Part shown: piece after piece, positions 11,147 to 20,940 of the stretch
How positions within the stretch are numbered: the first letter of the stretch is position 1
How the letters are laid out: every line of letters starts with the position of its first letter
NCBI RefSeq assembly: GCF_028502605.1
Contig: NC_079236.1
Span: 3,472,001-3,536,000 of the forward strand
Length of the DNA: 64,000 nt
Direction of reading: 5' to 3'
DNA from: Trichoderma breve
Taxonomy: Eukaryota; Ascomycota; Sordariomycetes; Hypocreales; Hypocreaceae
Translations under genes and position numbers: made by a program
The notes under the pieces: generated by a model
What the model was told of the DNA's origin: nothing
Database searches by the model: none
The model's input: only the letters and a program-made list of their open reading frames with translations

Positions 11147-13458
11147 ATGGTGCGCCTGAGGGGGAGGCTGCTGACCTGCTTCTATTGTGGGAAGCGGTCA
11201 TCCATCAGATACGATGGTCACATACGCGACTTTCTCTGCACCTTTTGTGAGGCGAGAAACTATCTGGACGAGGTTCGTGACACATTCCTCAACTATACTT
11301 GGCGCAAACCGTTGTCTTCGTTCATCTTTGAATAGTATCGATGCTGACAGAAGTATCTAGTATGGCGATGTCACCGACCCCCCAGCCCTCGAATCTTCCA
11401 CACCAAAGCGATTCGTCAAACAATTGCCATCTCAAACACTTTCACCTACGGAAAGTGTTTTCTGCGAGAATTGCCTAAAGAACCAACGCCTATTTACCAG
11501 ATCATTGGCACAGTATTTCCCCGACGACCCCTCTCATCCCGAATACGCCGAACTGGAGCGCAAATACTATCGCTACCGTAGAGACCTGGAGAAGCGCTAT
11601 CCTCAAGAATGCGCAGACTGCAAGAAGAAAGTTGACGAACGCCTAGAGCAGGCTGGCTACACTGCAAAAACCGACCATCTGAGACGGATGTTAGAAAAGA
11701 GTAGGGGCAGAAGAGTTCCTAAGAGGATGACTTACCTTGATGTGGCAAACACCATAGGACGATGGCTGTGGTGGGGGGGCTTTATTATTCAGATTGTCTG
11801 GCACTTGGTCAGCGCCTCAGCCGTTCTAGACAAGCGTGAGGAGAACGGAATGTATGATCCGGACGATCAGGGCACGACAAAGCAGATGATTGTTGCATGG
11901 TTGAACTGGTTACGGGCTTTCCTGCCCGCTGCTGAGACGCTAATTGGATGGAGCATTAGAGTAGGGTTTCTCTCTGCTTGGTGGAATCCGTACATTGTGC
12001 AGCTTATTCGTGGGTTTACACGGCACCTCTTCGGATTCGCGCAGTGGTATTGCTTTCAAGGCCTCATCATCTTCTTTCGACACATTTTCCGCTCTGTTCT
12101 CCATATGCAAGGAGGCCAGGCCCAGTCCACTGGGGCACAGCTGAGTGCGCATTTTGCAATGGTTTCTATTATGGGACTGGTAAGTACTAGTATATCCTAA
12201 TTTGGTTCATTTGCTTTCTCACCTCACATCAACCTTTCATTGCTGACCAAAACTTCAGATCTACTATCTTGCTCGGGGGTCTATCAAAGTCGATACCACG
12301 CCGCTCTTTAAGATAACCAAGAGGACGACAACCGCAAACCAGAAGCCTTCACCTGCGCCGAGAAGGAAAATAAGAGAACCAAAGACTCTTGCCGAGGCTC
12401 TGACTGAAGCCCTCGAATCGGCAAACCCGTCGCCAGTCAAAACCCCAACGCCCATCAAATATCCCACACCTCAGCGGCCAATGAACCCATTGCCGCCTTC
12501 CCGACTCAGCAAACAACCATTCCAACCAGCTCAAGATGAACTTTCTTTTGCCGGCTTCAGCATATCAGACAAGTCTCCTCAAAAGGGCTTTCGCGCACAG
12601 GATGCTGATGCAATGGATTGGTCCCCTCTACCGAAGCATGCTCAAAAATCGCAATACCGGGCATTTCAAGACCCCCCCGTGTCCAAACTTGGCGCGCGTC
12701 CTTTCGGCCAATCCCCTACCCAGCCTGATGCCGGGCCATTCTGGTACAAGGTACCACCTGCACCGGTGAACCCAGCACAGCGATTTCGTAACCCCCCGGG
12801 TGCTCCTCTGTTTAAGAGAGCGTTTTCAGTTGAGCCAAGGAAGGAAGAGGGCAGTTTCGGCTTCGGAATGGGCCATATGGATGACAGGCGGGAAGAAATG
12901 CCGAGAGCCAGCAGTGTGGACTTTAAGAGCCCCAGCTTCTTCGCACCTGAGGGTCCTGACGATACGGATGCCCTGGCAGATGCCCTTGGACAGAGCTTCA
13001 GTTTTGCCAGCGTCATCGACGACGAATCCGACTCTGAGAAGACCGTTGTGAATGAAGATATTCAAGTTGAGATCCCTATCCTCTCTAGTTCGCAGACCTC
13101 ACACAAATACGACCTCTACTTTTTGATGGCCATCCTTCCATCTTGGTTCATTCCCCAATTCATCACGACTCCTTATGCTAGAGAAGCACGACTCGCTATC
13201 CTAGCTATTGCTGGCATCATCGCCATCCGCAGCGTTGGAGGTGCTACCCACCAGATCTTACGTGGTGGCGCTGACTTGTCCAGACTGGCCATGTGTATCG
13301 CTTCCATGACGAGTGTGCTTGAGCTAAGTGCCATTTGTTGGACAGGATGGCAGCTATGGACGAATGAAAGCGACGTGTTCCAACATGGCGCTTCTGTGTT
13401 AGCCTTTATGTTGGGACATCAAGAATTGAGGGGGTTTTCCTTGAGACGGGGTTCGTGA
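11147..13458 (+). CDS. ima1: Ima1-type inner nuclear membrane protein
   Basis: Exons 11147-11272, 11361-12179 and 12259-13458 give 714 residues, all joins in phase 0. The N-terminus has four CxxC pairs (C11/C14, C31/C34, C77/C80, C126/C129), as in the Ima1 N-terminal domain shared with human Samp1/NET5. Hydrophobic segments follow at about 150-300 and again near the C-terminus (YFLMAILPSWFIPQF and later helices). Between them is a Pro-rich, probably nucleoplasmic, disordered stretch of roughly 250 residues. Family knowledge: fission yeast Ima1 sits in the inner nuclear membrane and contributes to heterochromatin and nuclear-envelope integrity. Donors are GTTCGT and GTAAGT. The first intron separates the first and second CxxC halves, which supports the join. 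Confidence 0.85.
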
Positions 13459-14446
13459 TACTGGAAACGGCTCCGTCATTTTCTGTCTTTTCCATCTTTT
13501 TGATGCATGGTTTGCGAGGCATTTGAAAGCTTAACCCTCCTGGTAGGGTGGCAGTGTAACAACGGGGATGAAAGACCAACCGAAATCGGACTGAATTTAT
13601 ATAATCATGGTGTAATGGAAATTGGCGGAGTTTTTAGGATAGAACGGCTATAGCATATTAGAATTAAGCATGTATACGAATGTATAGGATGAGGAAAAGA
13701 CTTTATGGTAGGTAGGCATGGGACCGGATTGGCATAATGGAGCAACGGTGAATTTAACTTTATGAATCTTTTCATGATTGTGCATTCATCGCTTATATCA
13801 ATTCTCGCCTCGGGTGACTGCAACGCCTGATCTATTGATAATATACAGGTGCTCATACAGTATATTGTGCATCGATAGAGTCATCAACTATAGGAGCCGT
13901 ATCATAACGCTCTAGATTTGTGTTCAAGAGACTGGTCACATTGATTTCACTCTTTGGGCGAATGACCAAGCACACGGAGATACTCATGAGTGGGCTCGCA
14001 GTTGCTTGTATGTGACGGACACGAAGACCTCTAATAAGAGAAACGGTTACTCATTGACGATCCAGCGCCGGCTTAAGAACGAGTGTTTCCTCAGCCATAA
14101 GCAAGCAGCCAGACCGTCCGCCAATATCGTATTTGTAGATGTTTGGACGGCACCGAACTGACGCAGGTCAAATAGAGTACATGCAGTATCTTTGTAGAGC
14201 AGCAGAGAGTACACAAGGTAGTTTAAAGGGATGATCAGCTCTAGATACACCATTTATTTCCAAGAATACAGCCCGAATTTTGTTCTTTAGACTTAAAGGT
14301 AGACAGGTAGACTGGCAGATACCTGCGTAGGTTTGCCATGTTCTCACGCTTTGTAATGAGGTACTATATCTAGTAAACATATTAGAGCTACACGATGCTA
14401 CCATGTACTCCGATAGCTATAGTGTCTATACAGACTTTGAGAGCTT
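13459..14446. other. AT-rich 3' intergenic at island edge
   Basis: This 988-bp AT-rich stretch lies between ima1 (plus) and the HNH-like gene (minus), which converge. Only short chance frames are seen. It marks the left boundary of the accessory island. Confidence 0.5.
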
Positions 14447-15665
14447 CTACTCTTCGTTTTCGTCATCAGACGTAGCATAATCTATGGGTCTATCATCATC
14501 TCCATCATCATACAAGTCGTTACCGAGCCCCCATTCCCAAGATCTCGCAGCTCCAGACAAGGCTGCAAGTCTAACAGCTATCCATTGCACGTCCAGAGCT
14601 GCCTTCATCTTCTTGGCATCCTCGCTAGCAAGCTGGATCTCAAAAGTCTGCCCAGATTCCAACCCGTGGAAATAGCCTCCCTGCACATCAGACACCATAG
14701 ATTCCAGCATCGTGTCGATAGCTTTGTCGTAAGGAGGCTCGGCTAACTGGTGAGGTTTGACGGTATTTATAGGCATCCAGTGAAACTGTATCTTGACAGT
14801 GGAATGCTCGCCATTGGAGTTGATTCCTAGGCACTTTAGGCCGAATAAACACTCCGACCACCACATGCGTACGAGCGGGTGCAAACAAAATCATGTTCCA
14901 GCTCTTGTCAAGACTACCTAGGTTACCCCTAAACAATACATGACAAATCTCATCTCCAGGGTCTCCTAATAAATTTGACACAACTGTCGATGATGTAAAT
15001 GCAGATATACTTGCACCGCTTTCACTGATGGAAGAAGGCATGATATGGCACACCTCTGGGTTCGCAGCCTTGGTCAAAACGCAGATGCGTTGATCTCTGA
15101 GAAAGCACTAGTATAATCATTAGCAAAATATTGAGGTTTGACAGGCTAAGACATGTAATTCTACCTTTTCCCGCTCTTCTCTTGAGCTGCTGGATATGAC
15201 AGGCAGCCCTTTTCTTCCATCTTCGACACTAGCAGCAGGGTGTTTCCATTGAATCACTAGACTATTGTCAGAATTACTCATCAAAAGCTGTAAGGGGTCC
15301 ATACGAGTGTTTAAGCAATTTTCAGGACGTGAGACACAGTAGAGATTTGCCGCCTTTCTGTCAAGAAACTTTTGCAGAGTTTCGGTTGACATTAGGCAGA
15401 GCGATGCTAACTGAATGTAGGAAAAGTGATATGGCTTGTTACAGAAGGGATCCTCATTCTCATATTTATGTAGTCCTTCGATGATTCCAAGCTTGACAGC
15501 AAGTTCTTCTGCGGGAAGAATAGCATCAGGGGCCGAGTACATGTAGCTGGACTGCGCTCTGAGGAATCTGCACAGCTGTTTCCTCTGGCTTTCAGTCCCT
15601 TGTGCAAGAAAAGCCGTGACGTCGACCAAGATGGCTAAGTCAGAAATATCGGGAGTTTCGTCCAT
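14447..15665 (-). pseudogene. Frameshifted fungal HNH-nuclease-like gene, copy 1
   Basis: Exon 1 is 15165-15665; an intron 15108-15164 follows; exon 2 starts at 15107. The N-terminal ~160 residues are helical and family-specific. Exon 2 opens with a conserved R-D-Q block (CFLRDQRICVLT) and the NPEVCHIMP motif, as in fungal HNH_2-type proteins, whose histidine is the presumed catalytic first H. Near 14887-14890 one extra T on the coding strand shifts the frame. Before it the product reads SWNMI; after it the reading continues in another frame as PLVRMWWSECLFGLK and runs to a stop at 14447 with an acidic tail. Comparison with copy 2 at 19489 shows one extra base. It is either a real disabling frameshift or a homopolymer error in the assembly; without the shift the gene looks intact. 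Function in fungi is not established. Confidence 0.75.
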
Positions 15666-16744
15666 AGTAATTGATCGTCGTTTTAGAAGATGGAAGATTA
15701 TCTGAATGGTGAGAGAATAGGGGTGGGATAACGAGTCGTAATTCAAGATGGGAATAAGAAAGGAAAACACTGAAGAGGGTATGGGGCCAGTTAAATAGGC
15801 AGCCAACAGAGACTTCCTCTACGCCACCAAAGGCAAATTTACACATAGTTGTTTAAGATTAGCGACCAAAGCAGATACAGGAAGAAAAACCCTACATATT
15901 ATAGCAAAAGGTACAAGAACTTAGCAATAGGACTGTGTATCAGCAGTGGGTAGCCGTAAACGTAAACAGCCTGTTTACTAATGTATCCAAAACGGCCGGA
16001 AATACTTGATGCTTCGAAGACTTGGAGAATTATGGACTAAGTGTTCATAAATTCGACCTTGAGTTGTTCTTATTCAACTTTTTTTTAATATCAGTTCTTA
16101 TTTTGTCAGTGAATGTGTTACGTGGATCTGTTGAGATACAAGACAGAAGTGACCGTGGTGGAAGAATGGAGGAATGAACTATTTTGTATTAAAACTGCTT
16201 TTAACACCAATAGAATTGACTAAAATATTTTACGAGCAGATAGTATTCCTAATTTTCATGGTATTACTGCTATCACCATCGTGGCAAATGGGGGGTCAAG
16301 CGGGATAATCGGCCAATTTTGTCATACAAGCAGTTTGCTCGGGTCAATTTAATCTAATTGTTGTAACCTATATCTATGTTTAATTAAGTAGAATCGGCTT
16401 GAAATTATCACCTTTATTCTGATACGTTGATTGAGCCATACCTAGCCAAGGTACGCGCCTCTTAGTTGCGACTATATGTACCTAGGATGTTGGGTTGTAG
16501 TCTAGCAGCTTATCACCTGCAATATTACACAGCCTCTCTTACTGCCTTGTATATTGGCGCCCTAGATATTGGTGCCTAGAATCTTACTGCCCAATTGTGT
16601 TGCAGTATTATTGCCTCCACTTCATGTTGTTATAGTATTCGCTTCCTTCTTAATCCTTGCGCAATATTTCAAGCAAACTTCTCTCTTCAGTAAAGTAAAA
16701 GAAAAAAAAAAGACATACTTAACGCAACAGCAAAGGTCTACAAC
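15666..16744. promoter_or_regulatory. Divergent AT-rich spacer, HNH copy 1 / HET-ACP
   Basis: This 1079-bp region separates two divergent starts and is strongly AT-rich. It should hold both promoters. Only short open frames occur. A purine run (AAAGAAAAAAAAAAGAC type) lies at about 16697-16712, just before the HET start. Confidence 0.5.
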
Positions 16745-18778
16745 ATGCGGCTACTATGCGCAAAGACTCAAAAACTTGTCGAATTTTTTGGTGATGCGAT
16801 ACCCCCGTATGCAATATTATCTCATACATGGGAAGACGAGGAGATTACGTTCCAAGATATTACACAAGGGCGTTCTTACCGAGAGTCTAAGAAAGGCTGG
16901 TCTAAAGTGATCAAATGCTGTCAACAAGCGATTAAAGACGATTTCGAATTCGTATGGATCGATACATGTTGCATCGACAAGTCAAGCAGCGCGGAGCTCC
17001 AAGAGGCAATCAATTCCATGTTTAAATGGTACGAGATGTCGCTCGAATGCTATGTATATATATCCGACTTGAGCCACCCTGGTTTGAACGCAGAGCCCCA
17101 AGAGATACAAAAAGCGTTGAGAACATATACCCGATCACGATGGTTCACTAGAGGTTGGACACTTCAAGAGCTTCTTGCTCCGCAGTCAGTCCGTTTCTTT
17201 GATTCTGCTTGGCTGGAGTTTGGCGACAAGATTTCTCTCCGGGAACAAATCGCTGTGGCAACTGGCATCTCCCAGAAGGTGCTGGTTGACTCTGTCATCG
17301 ATGCACGCCGGGCCATGGATTTTATCAGCATCGCACAGAGGATGTCGTGGGCGTCGAATCGCACTACGACCAGAGAGGAAGACATCGCATACTGTCTCTT
17401 GGGCATCTTTGACGTCAACATGCCGTTGTTATACGGCGAAGGGCACAAGGCTTTCCAACGCCTCCAGGAAGAGATCATCAAAAAGTCCGACGATCAGTCC
17501 ATCTTGGCATGGGGTTTCTGTCGTGACGACAGATTCTTGTGGAGAGTCTCTACAGCCCTGGCTCAATCGCCCTTGGATTTTCTCGACTGTGGAGAGATGG
17601 TATCAAGAGGTGCGGCAGCCCCTGGAGATGGCTTTTCGATGTCTCAGAGAGGACTTCGACTCGATCTTCCAGTTTATGGAGACTTTGACGATGGAGATAT
17701 AGTCTATTGCGTTTTAAACTGCACCCTGGCAGCGAAGGGCACAAAGGGTGTCGCGACTCGTCTACTTGCTTTACCACTCGCTCGATGCACATCGCGGGCA
17801 GATGGAGCGAAACCCAAGCCGGACGAGTATTATCGGCTGTGTAATCGAATCCCTCATTGGGTAGAAGAAAATGAGATTGCCGCAAGCAAGAGGATGACAA
17901 TATATATAGCAAGTTTCCACCGGCATGGAGATTTGATTCGGCCTCGGCTGAACTGCCGTCTGGCATTCAAATCTCCGCCTCGCGACTACTTTATCGCAGG
18001 CATGTTTCCCCCGGAGAGATCTCTCAATTCCTTATTACACCTGACGCTGTGCAATCAACTTGATACAAGTTTCTTGATAGTACATATTGCATCAAATCTC
18101 CAATTACCTGGCTACTTGGTTGTCATCAAATGCAGACTCAATTCGAGCCAAGACGACCCTGTAACGCCTGATTCACTGAGCCAAGAGGATTCAATTTCCG
18201 ACAGCCTGAACTCACTATTCGATAGCCTAGACTCAAATGCGCATGTCCCTCTTCCCTTGAACAGCTCCGAAGTCAGAGAAAAGATAATCGAGTCTTTTGC
18301 CGTCCAACTCCGTTTAGACAAGTCCAAAATCAACAGTACGACTACAATACGGGAGCTAAATTTCGACTCACTCTCAGCCATTGCTATCCATTGCGAAATA
18401 GAGGAGCGCCTTGACATTGATTTCGATGAAGATATCCTTTTTCGCTCAAAAACTATTAAAGACGTGGAAAATAAGTTCCGGTTTGCCATGCGATCTCACT
18501 CTCGAAACTCCCCAATGCTACAAAAAGGCCAGATCAAGATTCCTCTATGCGAAGTTGACAGCCCTCAATTTGCTATAGTGGAGGTAGCACCAGATGCATC
18601 GTTGGTTAAGCTGCTGGAGAAAGCAGACTTGTTGGATACTGCGCAATACACAAACAATACTGACAATACTTCCGAAGCGGTTTTACAGCTGTCAGAAGAT
18701 TTATCTTTAATAGCTGAGTTTGAGAGCCATCATACTGAACATTCTCTCACATTAGAGTTTATTAGGCACCGCTTTTAG
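16745..18778 (+). CDS. HET-domain protein with C-terminal acyl-carrier-protein-like domain
   Basis: Single exon, 677 residues. The HET domain spans about residues 20-165: YAILSHTWE, WIDTCCIDK, then the RGWTLQELLAP block. The usual downstream HET segment (SIAQRMSWAS, EEDIAYCLLGIFDVNMPLLYGEG) follows at 195-233. A middle region of about 250 residues has no clear domain. Residues 507-578 look like an acyl or peptidyl carrier domain: helix 1 EVREKIIESFAVQLRL, then RELNFDSLSAIAI with S542 (codon 18368-18370) at the phosphopantetheine position, then EIEERLDIDFDEDI and a final TIKDVENKF helix. About 100 further residues are unassigned. HET proteins trigger incompatibility cell death; carrier domains hold acyl groups on a pantetheine arm. 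Their combination is inference from sequence and could make the HET module responsive to acyl metabolism or to a phosphopantetheinyl transferase. It lies between two broken HNH-like copies. Confidence 0.85.
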   Translation: MRLLCAKTQKLVEFFGDAIPPYAILSHTWEDEEITFQDITQGRSYRESKKGWSKVIKCCQQAIKDDFEFVWIDTCCIDKSSSAELQEAINSMFKWYEMSLECYVYISDLSHPGLNAEPQEIQKALRTYTRSRWFTRGWTLQELLAPQSVRFFDSAWLEFGDKISLREQIAVATGISQKVLVDSVIDARRAMDFISIAQRMSWASNRTTTREEDIAYCLLGIFDVNMPLLYGEGHKAFQRLQEEIIKKSDDQSILAWGFCRDDRFLWRVSTALAQSPLDFLDCGEMVSRGAAAPGDGFSMSQRGLRLDLPVYGDFDDGDIVYCVLNCTLAAKGTKGVATRLLALPLARCTSRADGAKPKPDEYYRLCNRIPHWVEENEIAASKRMTIYIASFHRHGDLIRPRLNCRLAFKSPPRDYFIAGMFPPERSLNSLLHLTLCNQLDTSFLIVHIASNLQLPGYLVVIKCRLNSSQDDPVTPDSLSQEDSISDSLNSLFDSLDSNAHVPLPLNSSEVREKIIESFAVQLRLDKSKINSTTTIRELNFDSLSAIAIHCEIEERLDIDFDEDILFRSKTIKDVENKFRFAMRSHSRNSPMLQKGQIKIPLCEVDSPQFAIVEVAPDASLVKLLEKADLLDTAQYTNNTDNTSEAVLQLSEDLSLIAEFESHHTEHSLTLEFIRHRF

Positions 18779-19488
18779 GTCACGTAGGCACCAGGCTGGA
18801 GTGGAGCGCTATTCTAAGGCTGATACAAAGAGGAGAATGGAGAATCTGAGGACAAGATGCGAGATACGCAATGCCTCAGTAATGAAATGAGGCCGCCGAC
18901 AGATTGGTGGCATAATGGAGGAATAGGCGTCGGGAATCGGCGATTTCGCGGTACTGCGAAATAGATTTGGGGAAACGGCCTTGATATTACGATCTGGGAA
19001 GAAATATGGCAAGCCGAAAGGGTGGCCATGTAAAGATCCGCCTACCTATGTCTCTCTCTCTCTGAGTCTAAAGACGAAATTATGCAGTTTTTTTGAAGTA
19101 AATAATGTAATTAGTACTACGTATCTCTGACGCTCTTTACCTAGTTTAGTGGCGTCTTCTTCTTCTTGGCCATATCACTTTCTTTCTTAGGCTGTTTGAT
19201 ACTGTAGTTACTTTGTGTTACTATCTGCAGTTATAGCTACATCTATGTAACGAAGTGCCTCTGTGTAACTTCACTTCAGTGCTGTAGAGGAGAAAAGCCA
19301 CGTCAGACCGGAGTCTTGCAGATGCAATTCACTCTGCTAACTAAATCTACTTGATGTTCCCGTGCATAACCCTATTTAACTAGCTATATCCCCTCTTCTG
19401 TCTCTTTATTTTCATCCTCTATCTAAATGCAGATTTGCCATTACGCCTCTTTTTGTTCTGCTACTTTAACAACCCTTTATTAATCACC
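18779..19488. other. AT-rich spacer between HET-ACP and HNH copy 2
   Basis: This 710-bp AT-rich region holds presumed 3' sequence of the HET gene and the promoter of the HNH-like pseudogene. A short CT repeat occurs near 19051-19062. No ORF is supported. Confidence 0.5.
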
Positions 19489-20712
19489 ATGGACAACACT
19501 CTCACTGCTTCTGACCGGAGCATCTTGGCTGATGTCACTTCCTTTATTCAACAAGGGACCTACAGCCAAAAAGTAGAACTGTGCTGATTCCTTCGAGAAC
19601 AGCTAAGACATGCGGTACTCGCTGAACTTATAACAATGCAGGAACTGCCCCTCAGGCTTGAACTTATCATAAAGTTTCGCAAGCGTCTCAAGGAAAACTT
19701 TGCTATATCTAAAGAGCCATATGACTTTACCAATCTCCAGATAGCGATTTTTCTCTTGATGCCGGTTGAGACTCTGCGGTATCTTCCTCAAGACACCTCA
19801 CCCATTATGAACTCTTTGACTCTCCAGCGCCTATTACCTTTTCGTATGTGATTCTGCAGATATATGCATGATGATATTTGTTGCCTAACGAGGGCTTAGT
19901 GGTCCATGGGATATTTCCTGATGGAAGCAGCATATATCCGGCGCGGGTAGCTGTTACTTCTAAGAGCATCTGCCAGAATGACAAGGAGCGCGAAAAGGTA
20001 CAAGAAATCTTCTTCATCATCCTGCGAAACTTCTATCCTTACTAATTATATATATATATATTCCTAGTGCTTGCTGAGAGACCAACGAGTTTGCGCCTTA
20101 ACTAACGTCACAATCGAAAACCCCTGCTATATTGCCCCTGTCGGTCTTACCGCAAACCAGGCGAATATGTATGCCTTTACCGATTCGATCCTCATAAACA
20201 AACTGATGGGAGATATCGGGGTGCAGATTAGCCGTACCATGGTTACTGATTCCCTGGGTGCTTTTGAGAAAAGTTGGAATATGCTCTGTTTGCACCCGAC
20301 CTTGTGTAAATGGTGGTCTGAATGCTTATTTGGTCTGAAGTACCTGGAAATGGTCACCAGTGGCTATGGACGCACTGTTGTTCGCATCTAATTTTTCTGG
20401 ATGCCGAGAAATGAGATCAAGCCTGATAATTTGGCCGAACGCCCTTACCAATGGACGCTCGACGCCATGATGAAATCTACTTTTACATATGAACAAAGGA
20501 ATTTCTTCCACCTCCTACAACCAGGAGACTCTTTCGAGATTTTAGTCGACAGTCAAGAAGAAGCTCTCAAGATGAAAGCAGCGCTCGAGTTTCAGTGGGT
20601 GGCGGTTAGGCTCGCAGCCTTGTCTGGTACTTCAAAAGAGTGGAAATGGGAAAGCCGTTAAGAAAATTTTGAGGATGAGGATGAGGATGAGGATCTTGAT
20701 ATGTCTGAATAG
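19489..20712 (+). pseudogene. HNH-nuclease-like gene, copy 2, with in-frame stops
   Basis: This is a paralogue of the gene at 14447-15665 along its full length. The inferred exons are 19489-19843, 19900-19997 and 20068-20712, and the last intron sits at the same site as in copy 1 (after a conserved E-K). Three in-frame stops break it: TGA at 19585-19587 (copy 1 has Arg there), TAA at 20389-20391 (copy 1 has Gln), and TAA at 20659-20661, after which an acidic tail (DEDEDEDLDMSE) stays open to TAG at 20710-20712. The third stop could be the true end. The nuclease motif CHI of copy 1 is CYI here, so the presumed catalytic His is lost (CAT to TAT). Splice sites and much of the frame survive, so decay looks recent. 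Confidence 0.8.
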
Positions 20713-20940
20713 TACATAACAGCTATAGCATCGGCTGCTGGATGAAGTTGTGATAGCACCTCCGACTAGAAAGTATTAATACTAGAGAACCAAACAGTGG
20801 ACTCGAATACTGAAAATATGCCTGCCAATGGTTAGAGAGCATCGAGTCTCTCCTTTACTTCTAGATAACACAGTCAATCCCTTTCTAGACTCAACGAATC
20901 GCCACAAAATATATTCCCCTCCCTTCCCATCAACCCCCCA

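Noticed and set aside
15108..15164. Explaining the HNH copy 1 frame change as an intron
   Set aside because: The real intron lies here and is in phase; the frame change is a single base at 14887-14890, too small for an intron.
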